A stretch of DNA of 64,000 nt from JBDWFY01 sp039976075 (GTDB lineage: Bacteria; Pseudomonadota; Alphaproteobacteria; Rhizobiales; Stappiaceae). The stretch spans positions 744,001 through 808,000 of the forward strand of contig JBDWFY010000001.1 of assembly GCA_039976075.1 (NCBI GenBank). The letters run 5' to 3'. A model generated the notes under the pieces. The model was given only the letters and a program-made list of their open reading frames with translations. It was not told where the DNA came from and searched no databases. Position numbers and translations under genes: made by a program. This document shows positions 28,756 to 36,691 of this stretch, one piece after another (position 1 is the stretch's first letter; each line of letters begins with the position of its first letter).

Positions 28756-29922
28756 ATGGCTGAAGGCGTAATGCCGCTATCCGGCGTCCGGGTCATTGAT
28801 TTCACGCAGGTGATGATGGGCCCCAGTTGCACCCAAATGCTCGGCGACTTTGGTGCGGATGTTATCAAAATCGAACGTCCCCGAGCCGGCGACTTGTCCC
28901 GCAACTTCTACGGCGAGACGTCTGAGGAGACGATGAACAATGCTGTTTACGCCTCGCTGAACCGAAACAAACGATCGATCGAACTGAATACAAAGTCCGA
29001 ACAGGGACGTGCCGCTGTCTTTGCGCTGGTAAAAACAGCGGATGTCGTGGTGGACAATTTCCGGGCAGGCGTTATGGACCGTCTGGGTTTTGGATATGAA
29101 GCGCTGTCTGAAATCAATCCAAGAATAATTTGCGCTTCGGGCACTGGATTTGGCTCCAGCGGTCCCTACGCTCACAAAGGCGGACAGGATGTTCTGGCGC
29201 AGGCAATGTCCGGGGTGATGGAAAAAACCTCGGATCCGTCAATCCCGAAATCTATCTATCCCACAACACTCTGCGATTACTCTGCCGGCATGCATCTGGC
29301 ACAGGGCATTATGGCTGCACTGCTGATGCGCGAAAAGACCGGAAAGGGACAAAAAGTCGAAGTTTCCCTTTATGACAGCATGATCGCGATGCAGATGCAG
29401 GAAGCGGCTCAATGGAGCAAACATCGGGAGATTTTGAACTGGGCGGCGATGCCGTTGACGGGCGTATTTGATACGACTGACGGCGCATTGGTTTTCGTGG
29501 GAGCCTTCAAGGAAAACCCATTACGCGACATTTGCGCTGCCCTGGAAATCGACGACCTGTCGCCCCAATATCCGAATCTCTCCAGCCAGCGGGCCAACAA
29601 ACCGTTTTTGCAGAAAACGTTCGCTGAGGCGCTTGCAACCAATACCACGCGTTATTGGCTCGCCAGGCTTGAAGAACAGGACCTGCTGTGTGCACCGGTT
29701 CGATCGCTGGGCGAGGCATTGGACGATCCGCAGACTGCGATCAACGGAATGCTGCAATCAATCGATCATCCGTTGCTGGGTGAAGTCACCTTTGTCGGTT
29801 CGCCGGTTCATTTGAGCGACGCTCCCCTGGAAGTGCGGCACATTCCACCTCGACTGGGAGAGCACACCGAAGAAATTCTTCGTGAGCTTGGGCTCAGTGA
29901 AGTGGAAGAGGCTGCACAATGA
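28756..29922 (+). CDS. CaiB/BaiF (class III) CoA-transferase
   Basis: Family III CoA-transferases move CoA between carboxylic acids. The 388-aa protein has the typical start SGVRVIDFTQVMMGPSCTQMLGDFGADVIKIE, the NRNKRSIELN segment, and the catalytic aspartate at D174 (LCDYSAGMH), equivalent to the formyl-CoA transferase nucleophile. It ends with HTEEILRELGLS. It overlaps the crotonase gene by 4 bp. It probably activates the pathway acid to its CoA thioester; donor and acceptor are unknown. Confidence 0.93.
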   Translation: MAEGVMPLSGVRVIDFTQVMMGPSCTQMLGDFGADVIKIERPRAGDLSRNFYGETSEETMNNAVYASLNRNKRSIELNTKSEQGRAAVFALVKTADVVVDNFRAGVMDRLGFGYEALSEINPRIICASGTGFGSSGPYAHKGGQDVLAQAMSGVMEKTSDPSIPKSIYPTTLCDYSAGMHLAQGIMAALLMREKTGKGQKVEVSLYDSMIAMQMQEAAQWSKHREILNWAAMPLTGVFDTTDGALVFVGAFKENPLRDICAALEIDDLSPQYPNLSSQRANKPFLQKTFAEALATNTTRYWLARLEEQDLLCAPVRSLGEALDDPQTAINGMLQSIDHPLLGEVTFVGSPVHLSDAPLEVRHIPPRLGEHTEEILRELGLSEVEEAAQ

Positions 29923-30695
29923 GCGTTCTGTTTGAAGTCAAGGAACACGTCGCAAGAGTAACGCTCAACCGGCCAGAGCGCATGAATGCTGTCGATGCTG
30001 CAACCACCGAGGAGTTGGAGAACATCTGGCAGAAAATCGAAAGCGACCCCTGGATACGCTGTGTGGTGCTAACCGGCACCGGCGAGCGCGCGTTTTGCGC
30101 CGGGGCAGACCTCAAGGAAGACAGCGGTCTGTCCGGAGTCAACTATTGGGCTCATTCCAATCCAAATGGGTTTGGTGGTCTCTCCCTCAGAAAAAGCCTT
30201 TCAACCCCTGTCATTGCCCGCGTGAACGGGCTCGCTCTTGGGGGTGGCATGGAAATGGTGTTGGCCTGCGATATTGTGATTGCCAGCGACACATCCAAGT
30301 TCGGCCTGCCGGAAGCAAAAGTGGGGCGCGTGCCGCTTGACGGGGGCATGATACTCCTTCCACGCCTCATCCCGCGAAACATTGCAGCGGATCTGATGAT
30401 GACCGGGCGCATGGCCGGTGCCGATGAGATGGCATCTCATGGGTTGGTGAATTCAGTGGTACCTGCCGACGAACTCGATACGGAAGTCGACACGTGGCTG
30501 GCCAATATCCTGAAATCAGCCCCCCTCTCTCTGAGAGCAATCAAAGCAACGATGCGCGACACAGCCACGTTGCAACCTTTGGCAGGACATGCACTGCGAA
30601 CACCTGAATTGATGGCGGCTCTTGGATCTGAAGATTCCGAAGAAGGTGTCAAAGCCTTTGGTGAAAAACGCGAGCCGCTCTGGCGCGGAGAGTAA
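29919..30695 (+). CDS. Enoyl-CoA hydratase/isomerase family protein
   Basis: This is a crotonase-fold enzyme (258 aa) acting on acyl-CoA. Oxyanion-hole segments are visible as RAFCAGADLKE and NGLALGGGMEMVLACDIVIAS. The first catalytic Glu position may be met by the glutamate in GLPEAKVG. The second glutamate of true hydratases is not obvious (PLDGGMILLPRL), so isomerase, hydrolase or another crotonase activity is possible. It is translationally coupled to the CoA-transferase (ATGA) and would act on its product. Confidence 0.92.
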   Translation: MSVLFEVKEHVARVTLNRPERMNAVDAATTEELENIWQKIESDPWIRCVVLTGTGERAFCAGADLKEDSGLSGVNYWAHSNPNGFGGLSLRKSLSTPVIARVNGLALGGGMEMVLACDIVIASDTSKFGLPEAKVGRVPLDGGMILLPRLIPRNIAADLMMTGRMAGADEMASHGLVNSVVPADELDTEVDTWLANILKSAPLSLRAIKATMRDTATLQPLAGHALRTPELMAALGSEDSEEGVKAFGEKREPLWRGE

Positions 30696-30698
30696 CGC

Positions 30699-31022
30699 GT
30701 GACACTGGTGATCATCAGTCCCTGCATCGACGTCAAAGACGGCATCTGCACAACTGCCTGCCCGGTAGATTGCATCTACGAGGGCGAGCGGATGTTCTAT
30801 ATCCACCCTACAGAGTGTATTGAGTGTGGCATGTGCGAAACCATTTGCCCGGTCGATGCCATCCGATACGATGACGAAGTACCGATTGAAGAAACCGCAT
30901 TCGTAAAACTGAACGAAGAAGCGTTTCTTGAGACCGGCGGAACCCTAGCAAGTCCAGGTGGCTGGAAAAAAGGCCAACCCGTCCTGCCGGATCCCGATGG
31001 GATCGGCAAATTCAAAAAATAA
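30699..31022 (+). CDS. 7Fe-type ferredoxin (3Fe-4S/4Fe-4S)
   Basis: This is a small electron carrier (107 aa). Eight cysteines occur at 9, 17, 21, 25, 40, 43, 46 and 50. The spacing C9-x7-C17-x3-C21-P and C40-xx-C43-xx-C46-xxx-C50-P matches FdxA-like ferredoxins with one [3Fe-4S] and one [4Fe-4S] cluster; C25 would be non-ligating by analogy. The start is GTG 30699, 3 bp after the crotonase stop, with GGAG at 30687-30690. Its presence inside a catabolic operon suggests it is a dedicated partner of the FAD oxidoreductase (inference). Confidence 0.93.
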   Translation: MTLVIISPCIDVKDGICTTACPVDCIYEGERMFYIHPTECIECGMCETICPVDAIRYDDEVPIEETAFVKLNEEAFLETGGTLASPGGWKKGQPVLPDPDGIGKFKK

Positions 31023-31050
31023 CAATAAGTGAACTTCGGAGTGATTGTTT

Positions 31051-31917
31051 ATGGAAGGCGTAATTGCCGCAGTGCCGACAGCGATTGATAAAGCTGGCCG
31101 ACCGCAGAAAGAACCTTTTCTGGAACATTGCGCATGGGCATTGGCCAACGGCTGTGATGGCTTGAATATTCTGGGTTCAACGGGGGAAGCAAACTCGTTT
31201 GCACAGGAAGACCGGAAATCGATCATGTCCTGGGCCGCAGAAACCCTGGATCAGAGCCGTTTGATGGTCGGAACGGGCACACCCTCGCTTGGCGAAACGA
31301 TTGCTCTTACCCGCCAAGCCGCCAGACTTGGCTACAAGACGGCATTGGTTTTGCCACCCTATTACTACAAGCCAGTCACCGACGCTGGGCTGATCGATTG
31401 GTATACCGCTTTGCATGAAGCGCTGGGTTCGGACCCGATTGAACTATACTTCTATAATTTCCCGCAGATGACCGGACTTGCCATCCCCGTGAACGTCATT
31501 GCCGCACTCGCCAGGAAATTTCCCTCCCGTTTCACCGGAATAAAGGACTCATCCGGAGACCTTGGTTACTGTCGAGACATTCTGGCTCAGAGTCCGGATC
31601 TTTGCGTTTTTCCCAGTTCTGAAACGTCTTTGGTGGAAGCTCAGAAATCGGGTTTTGCCGGCTGTATTTCAGCAACCACTAATATTACTTCTCTTCTTTG
31701 CGCAGACATCTGGAAAAACCGCGCCAGCCCAGATGCCAAAACAGCCGGTGAACTGGCCCGACAGAGAACCGCGATTGCGGGACCAACACTCATTCCCGCC
31801 ATCAAATATCTGGTCGGAAAGAGAAGCGGTCACGACGACTGGCGATTGGTTCTCCCGCCGTTCCAATCGCTCGGCGAAACAGAAATCAAAGAACTCGAAA
31901 ACAAGCTCAGCGCCTGA
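31051..31917 (+). CDS. Dihydrodipicolinate synthase/N-acetylneuraminate lyase family protein
   Basis: This is a DapA-family TIM-barrel Schiff-base enzyme (288 aa), a class of aldolases, hydratases and lyases using pyruvate or related keto acids. The Schiff-base lysine is K165 (FTGIKDSSGD), the catalytic tyrosine Y135 (YFYNFPQMTG), and the substrate loop GSTGEANSF lies at 42-50. It is unlikely to be the biosynthetic DapA because it sits in a catabolic operon. ATG 31051 has GGAG at 31038-31041; an in-frame TTG at 31045 lies too close to that site. Confidence 0.9.
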   Translation: MEGVIAAVPTAIDKAGRPQKEPFLEHCAWALANGCDGLNILGSTGEANSFAQEDRKSIMSWAAETLDQSRLMVGTGTPSLGETIALTRQAARLGYKTALVLPPYYYKPVTDAGLIDWYTALHEALGSDPIELYFYNFPQMTGLAIPVNVIAALARKFPSRFTGIKDSSGDLGYCRDILAQSPDLCVFPSSETSLVEAQKSGFAGCISATTNITSLLCADIWKNRASPDAKTAGELARQRTAIAGPTLIPAIKYLVGKRSGHDDWRLVLPPFQSLGETEIKELENKLSA

Positions 31918-31934
31918 AACACTTGGATCCAAAT

Positions 31935-32390
31935 ATGAAATCGAAACAATCCAAATGGGATAATCGCTTCTTCGGTCTGTGCGATCACATCGCCGAATGG
32001 TCAGAAGATCGGGATTTCCAGGTAGGATGCGTCATCGTTGGCCCAGGATGTGAAATCCGCTCAACGGGCTATAACGGTTTGCCGCGGGGCGTAAAGGACA
32101 TCGATCCAAGTCGATTTGACCGGCCGAGTGGAGAAAAGTTCCATTGGTTCGAGCATGCAGAACGAAACGCAATCTACAACGCCGCTCGAGTGGGTATCGA
32201 CCTCGCCGGCTGCACACTTTATGTGAATCGGTTTCCTTGCGCAGATTGTGGGCGTTCCATCATTCAGTCTGGCATCACACGTTTATGTTGCCCACCTATC
32301 CCTGAAAGCGATGGAGCGCTTGACTACAGTTTCCGAGTGTCCGCCACCATGCTTGAGGAAGCGGGCATCACTGTAAGCTTCAAACAGTGA
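31935..32390 (+). CDS. dCMP deaminase-like zinc hydrolase
   Basis: This is a cytidine/deoxycytidylate deaminase superfamily protein (151 aa). Zinc motifs are H74-A-E76 (EHAERNAI) and P101-C102-x2-C105 (FPCADCGRSI), with catalytic E76. The N-terminal pattern (RFFGLCDHIAEWSEDRDFQVGCVIV) and YNGLPRGV resemble dCMP deaminases. Its place as last gene of a catabolic operon, 17 bp after the DapA-like gene, suggests it acts on an amino-substituted ring or related amine from the imported compound rather than in nucleotide supply (inference). The start is ATG 31935; the Shine-Dalgarno is weak. Confidence 0.9.
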   Translation: MKSKQSKWDNRFFGLCDHIAEWSEDRDFQVGCVIVGPGCEIRSTGYNGLPRGVKDIDPSRFDRPSGEKFHWFEHAERNAIYNAARVGIDLAGCTLYVNRFPCADCGRSIIQSGITRLCCPPIPESDGALDYSFRVSATMLEEAGITVSFKQ

Positions 32391-32432
32391 AAGCACACTC
32401 CATTCAGAATTGAGCACTTCAAAGCACTGCGC

Positions 32433-33116
32433 TCACACAACACGAACTGTCAGCGAGTTAAGCCCCTCAATATTGACTTCCATCGTATCGCCTCGTGAAA
32501 CCGGTCCAACGCCCGACGGCGTTCCAGACATGATGACGTCGCCTGGAGCCAACTCGAAATATTCTGAAAGATAAGCGATCATTTCAGGGACTTTCCAGAT
32601 CATTTGGTTCATATCCCCTTCCTGACGGATCTCCCCATTGACCTTCAGCTCTATGCGCCCGCTGTCCAGATGACCGACATCATCAACAGATTGAAGCGGG
32701 CCGACTGGTCCGGACCTTTCGAAAGCCTTGCCGATTTCCCACGGCCGTCCCATTTTTTTGGCTTGGCCCTGCAGATCACGGCGGGTCATATCGAGCGAGG
32801 GTGCGTACCCCCACACATGATCAAGAGCCTCGGCGACGGCAATATTGGTTCCACCTGATTTCAAGGCGACAACCAATTCCACTTCATGGTGGACGTCGGA
32901 GGTGTGCGGTGGATATGGAAATTCACCCGAAGGATCTAAATTGTTGGGGTTTTTCTGGAAGAAGAATGGCGGCTCACGATCCGGATCATGCCCCATTTCA
33001 ACAGCATGGGCAGCGTAATTACGGCCGATACAATAAACGCGGCGGACAGGAAAAGTGCCGCCCCCGGCAACAGGAATGGAAACCTGCCTTGGGGCTGCAA
33101 TCACGTGATCGGACAT
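32433..33116 (-). CDS. Fumarylacetoacetate hydrolase family protein
   Basis: The FAH fold (227 aa) covers hydrolases, decarboxylases and hydratases that act on 2-keto or diketo acids. Metal ligands appear as E78 and E80 (HHEVELVVAL) and D109 (PSLDMTRRDLQ), with CIGRNYAAHA near residue 30 and the C-terminal signature GDVIMSGTPSGVGPV. The start is ATG 33116 with GGGAG upstream; a longer frame to 33146 lacks this. It converges on the deaminase gene and diverges from GntR, so it is probably part of the same pathway and GntR-controlled. Confidence 0.92.
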   Translation of the reverse strand: MSDHVIAAPRQVSIPVAGGGTFPVRRVYCIGRNYAAHAVEMGHDPDREPPFFFQKNPNNLDPSGEFPYPPHTSDVHHEVELVVALKSGGTNIAVAEALDHVWGYAPSLDMTRRDLQGQAKKMGRPWEIGKAFERSGPVGPLQSVDDVGHLDSGRIELKVNGEIRQEGDMNQMIWKVPEMIAYLSEYFELAPGDVIMSGTPSGVGPVSRGDTMEVNIEGLNSLTVRVV

Positions 33117-33142
33117 AAAAATACTCCCGGATAAACTGCTTA

Positions 33143-33272
33143 CCAATAGTCGACTTATGACAGTTTATGGCGAAGATCAATCTCAACCAATCCATTTTTT
33201 AAAATTTTTTGTTGACCAATCTCTTTTATTAGCGGCTTATTGGTTGTATTGGTTCTGTATTGATACACCAAT
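33143..33272. promoter_or_regulatory. Cluster of ATTGG/CCAAT boxes between the FAH and gntR genes
   Basis: Six copies of CCAAT or its complement ATTGG occur within 130 bp: 33143-33147, 33187-33191, 33216-33220, 33239-33243, 33248-33252 and 33268-33272. Opposed copies form imperfect dyads, for example TTGGTTGTAT facing ATACACCAA. This is the divergent promoter region, so the boxes are candidate operators for the adjacent GntR regulator (inference). Confidence 0.55.
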
Positions 33273-33284
33273 TTGGAGCATGCC

Positions 33285-33980
33285 GTGCTTGATGGAATGG
33301 CAAATTCAGATGGAAATGGCGCCCTGGCGGAATTGCGCAATTACATTTCCGAAAGTGGATTAAAACCGGGTGAACGTCTGCCCGCCGAACGTGTTCTTAC
33401 GGCAGAACTGGGCGTAACACGCAACACCTTGCGTAAAGCACTGGATGCACTGGAGCGCGAAGGCACGATCTGGCGACATGTCGGGAGGGGCACATTTGTT
33501 GCTGCAACCGCGGACGACCTGGACCAGATGACGAAGTCACCAGCTGAACTGGGCAAGCAACTAACGCCGTTCAAGATGATGCGAGCCCGCCTGGCAATTG
33601 AACCGGCGATCGCGCGAGAGGCAGCAATCAACGCATCCGGTGAAGCGCTATCGCACATGCAAGTCGCCCTGGAACGCGCTCATTCCGCGTCGACCTGGAA
33701 ACTGTACGAGGCGCAAGACGATGAGTTCCATCGCGCTGTTGCAGAGGGAAGCGACAATCTGCTTCTGCTGTCAATTTTCGATCAATTGAACATGGTTCGC
33801 CGAGCGGTAGCCTGGGGAAATGTTACCCGCCAGTCGGTGAAACCGCCTGACAATCACGGCAGCTTCAAGGAGCATGAAAATATTGCTGCTGCGATATCCG
33901 GACGCGACCCGGCCGCGGCCTATGAAGCAATGCGTTCCCATCTGCGATCTGTGTCTGAGCGACTGTTTGGCGATAACTAA
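33285..33980 (+). CDS. GntR (FadR subfamily) transcriptional regulator
   Basis: This is a 231-aa regulator with an N-terminal winged HTH (ELRNYISESGLKPGERLPAERVLTAELGVTRNTLRKALDALEREGTI) and an all-helical FCD effector domain with metal/ligand positions around HRAVAEGSDN and the C-terminal AYEAMRSHL. The start is GTG 33285, 6 nt after GGAG (33275-33278); ATG 33297 is the alternative. It lies between the FAH gene and the second importer. FadR-type regulators usually sense a pathway acid or keto acid. Confidence 0.93.
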   Translation: MLDGMANSDGNGALAELRNYISESGLKPGERLPAERVLTAELGVTRNTLRKALDALEREGTIWRHVGRGTFVAATADDLDQMTKSPAELGKQLTPFKMMRARLAIEPAIAREAAINASGEALSHMQVALERAHSASTWKLYEAQDDEFHRAVAEGSDNLLLLSIFDQLNMVRRAVAWGNVTRQSVKPPDNHGSFKEHENIAAAISGRDPAAAYEAMRSHLRSVSERLFGDN

Positions 33981-34083
33981 ATGTCATTGGGCTTCGGGGA
34001 GTCCTGATGAAGATAAACGCCAGCACGCACATTCTGCAGGAGACGCATAAAGATCAACCAACGGAGTTCTCAGGGAGGAAACA

Positions 34084-35061
34084 ATGAGAAATCTACTTAA
34101 GAAAATCGTCGGCCTGGCAGCAGCTATACCGCTAGCGGCGGGTATAATGATGTCAGCTGCGCAAGCGGAAAAACTAAAGATCGCGCTTGCTGAAACGCCA
34201 TCTGACGAACTTGCGGCATTCTTCGTAGCGCTGGACCGAGCCAAAGCAAATGGTCTTGATTACGAATGGACGGCGTTTTCCGATGAGGAACTCGCGATCC
34301 AAGCCGTTCTCAGCGGTCAGATGAATATCGGCTTCGGCACACCCTATGCCGCCATGCAGCGGTCCAAGGCTCCTATCCGCATCATATTCCAGCTCTCCAA
34401 ATTGAAATTTTTTCCCGTCACTTCCAAGAAATACAGCGATCTGAAGGATCTGGATGGGCAGCCGATCCTGCTCCATTCGCGTGGGGGCGGTACGGATTCG
34501 ATAGCGAACGTTATAGAGGACAAAGTCGGCATTAAGTTCGGCGATCGTTCGTACGTACCGGGTTCTTCCAACCGCGTCGTTGCGCTTGTATCCGGACAAA
34601 CCGATGCGACCATCATCGATCTGTCCAACAAAAACAAAGTCATGAAACAGTTTGGCGACAAGTTCAACGTTCTGCCCATGTTTGAAGTGGACTCCAGCGA
34701 CGAAGCTCTGTTTGCCAATCTGGACTGGATCAAAGAAAACGAAGATCAGGTCAATATTTTGGTTAGCGCGTTAGCAAGCGTCTGGAAGGATATGCAGGAA
34801 GACCCGACCATTATCAGCAAGGAAACTGACCCGAACGGTCCGATCGGACAGCTGCCAAAAGAAATTCTTGATGGTCTGGATCAATTCTACGCCGATGCCG
34901 TGGCGGGAGGCCTTTACGATCCCAATGGCGGTGGCCGCAATGCGGCTCAGGCTGACATGGAATGGTACTCAGCCGCAGGCCAGCTTGAAGGCGATGCGTC
35001 GTCGCTGAATATTGAGGACTTCTGGTATCTCGCTCCGCTAGATGCGGCGCTGAAGAAGTAA
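34084..35061 (+). CDS. NMT1-type ABC transporter substrate-binding protein (importer 2)
   Basis: This is a second periplasmic binding protein (325 aa), with a Sec-type signal peptide (MRNLLKKIVGLAAAIPLAAG, cleavage probably after AAQA near residue 28). The mature part, KLKIALAETPSDELAAFFVAL and GQMNIGFGTPYAAM, fits the NMT1-like fold but is only distantly similar to the binding protein at 24665. CAGGGAGGAAACA precedes ATG 34084. It is followed by a stable hairpin and then the permease genes. The ligand is unknown. Confidence 0.88.
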   Translation: MRNLLKKIVGLAAAIPLAAGIMMSAAQAEKLKIALAETPSDELAAFFVALDRAKANGLDYEWTAFSDEELAIQAVLSGQMNIGFGTPYAAMQRSKAPIRIIFQLSKLKFFPVTSKKYSDLKDLDGQPILLHSRGGGTDSIANVIEDKVGIKFGDRSYVPGSSNRVVALVSGQTDATIIDLSNKNKVMKQFGDKFNVLPMFEVDSSDEALFANLDWIKENEDQVNILVSALASVWKDMQEDPTIISKETDPNGPIGQLPKEILDGLDQFYADAVAGGLYDPNGGGRNAAQADMEWYSAAGQLEGDASSLNIEDFWYLAPLDAALKK

Positions 35062-35070
35062 TGCCCAACC

Positions 35071-35115
35071 GGCGGTCATCTGCTGCGGTGCCAGCAGCTG
35101 GCCGCCTTTCTTCTC
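35071..35115 (+). terminator. Hairpin after the importer 2 binding-protein gene
   Basis: A 15-position stem with one mismatch (GGCGGTCATCTGCTG against CAGCAGCTGGCCGCC; 35071-35085 and 35092-35106), loop CGGTGC, is followed by TTTCTTCTC. Such hairpins after binding-protein genes commonly act as partial terminators or 3' mRNA stabilisers that raise binding-protein output over the membrane parts. The role here is inferred. Confidence 0.7.
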
Positions 35116-35136
35116 TGGTTACAGGGATATAGGTTG

Positions 35137-35898
35137 ATGAGAAATCGCTCTCTCTATCTTAAGATCCTTTCCGCCGTGATCGTGTTCGGCGCCTGGGAAA
35201 TAGCTGGCCGTATTCCGGTCAGCTACGCATTTCCGACATTTTTCGAATCCATGCAGGCGCTCTATGAAATGACCGTCAACGGCACGATTTTCACCGCCTA
35301 TGCCCAGACTCTGAAACCACTGGTCATCGGGGTCTCGATCTCCGCCGTGTTCGGTATTGCACTGGGATTGTGGATCGGGTTAAGCGCTAGGTTTGATTGG
35401 CTTTTCTCGCCAATTTTCATCGTCATGCAGGCGGCCCCGCTGGCAGCTCTCATACCCATACTCGTGATGGCGTATGGAATTGGTCTGACTTCCAAAGCAT
35501 TTGTCGTCTGTATCATGGCCATGCCAGTGATCGTTCTCAACACCAGTACAGCCGTCCGCAATACGCCTGCCTCCATCAAGGAAATGGGCAAATCATTTCT
35601 TGCCAGCGACAGGGATATCATTCTCAAAATCATCATTCCCGCCGCTTCGCCGGTGATCTTCTCCGGCCTGAGACTCGGCATATCCGCTGGTTTTATTGGC
35701 GCAATATTGGCAGAGCTCAAAATCACGCCCACAGGTGTTGGCGATATCATTACCTATAGTCGCTCGATTGCCGACTACCCCAGCATGTACGCAGCAATTT
35801 TCTCCATCATCCTCCTGGCTGTTCTATTTTTGAATGTGCTTGAGCGGCTCGAAAACACACTGTTCGAAGGGAACAACCGTGGTTATGTCTCAGACTAA
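35137..35898 (+). CDS. ABC transporter permease (importer 2, first)
   Basis: This is a membrane subunit (253 aa) with about six membrane segments and the EAA-like loop (IKEMGKSFLASDRDIILKIIIPAASPVIFSGLRLG). The start is ATG 35137 after AGGGATATAGG; a TTG 3 bp upstream is in frame. It overlaps the ATPase gene by 14 bp. Importer 2 has a second permease gene, so the transmembrane part may be a heterodimer. Confidence 0.93.
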   Translation: MRNRSLYLKILSAVIVFGAWEIAGRIPVSYAFPTFFESMQALYEMTVNGTIFTAYAQTLKPLVIGVSISAVFGIALGLWIGLSARFDWLFSPIFIVMQAAPLAALIPILVMAYGIGLTSKAFVVCIMAMPVIVLNTSTAVRNTPASIKEMGKSFLASDRDIILKIIIPAASPVIFSGLRLGISAGFIGAILAELKITPTGVGDIITYSRSIADYPSMYAAIFSIILLAVLFLNVLERLENTLFEGNNRGYVSD

Positions 35899-36685
35899 TG
35901 ATGCCTTTGCAAAGGCAGAGACCATCGATATCGATACCGCCGTTTCAGTAGAGAGCGTGTCGAAAAATTACGGCGAGGTGGAAGCGCTTAAAGACCTATC
36001 CCTAGAGTTCCCGAGAGGGCAGCTGACCTCTTTGCTGGGCCCCTCAGGTTGCGGAAAAACGACGCTCCTGAAAATAATCGCCGGGTTACTGGAGCCCACG
36101 TCCGGCGAGATCAGGATCGATGGAAAGAAGATTACGGGGCCCGGACCGGATAGGGCGTTCGTGTTTCAGGATTTTGCCTTGCTACCCTGGGCCAGCGTGA
36201 TACGGAATGTGGCCTTTGGCCTGGAACTGCGCGGGGTTGCCAAATCCGAGCGTGAGGCCATTGCAGAGACTTATATCAACAATGTTGGTTTGGGCGGATT
36301 TGAAAAAAGCTATCCGCACGAACTGTCCGGAGGCATGCGGCAACGGGTGGGTCTCGCACGCGCTTTGTCGGTGGATGCACAGGTGCTGCTGCTGGACGAA
36401 CCATTTTCGGCGGTCGATGAGCAGAACCGCCGCAAATTCCAGGAAGATATGCTGGCGTTGGTGCGAAACGAAAACAAGACCTTTATCTTCGTGACGCATT
36501 CCATCGAAGAGGCTGTCTACGTTTCCGACCAGATAGCGATCCTGTTGCCTCGTCCAAGCCGCGTCTCCGAAATCATTCGTCCTACGAGTTTCCGGGGAAC
36601 GGGCGCTGACAACATTCGGCGCTCGCCGGAATATCTTGATATCGTCGACCAGATTTGGGCGTCGCTGCGCAACTACGTGGAGTAG
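35885..36685 (+). CDS. ABC transporter ATP-binding protein (importer 2)
   Basis: This is the nucleotide-binding subunit (266 aa) of the SsuB/TauB class: Walker A GPSGCGKTT (52-60), Q-loop FVFQDFALLPW, signature LSGGMRQRV, Walker B LLLDEPFSAVDE and switch His in FVTHSIEEAV. The start is ATG 35885 (MSQTND), inside the end of the permease gene; the longer open frame begins further upstream within that gene and is not used. It is a paralogue of the ATPase at 25714. Confidence 0.95.
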   Translation: MSQTNDAFAKAETIDIDTAVSVESVSKNYGEVEALKDLSLEFPRGQLTSLLGPSGCGKTTLLKIIAGLLEPTSGEIRIDGKKITGPGPDRAFVFQDFALLPWASVIRNVAFGLELRGVAKSEREAIAETYINNVGLGGFEKSYPHELSGGMRQRVGLARALSVDAQVLLLDEPFSAVDEQNRRKFQEDMLALVRNENKTFIFVTHSIEEAVYVSDQIAILLPRPSRVSEIIRPTSFRGTGADNIRRSPEYLDIVDQIWASLRNYVE

Positions 36686-36691
36686 ATTGGC

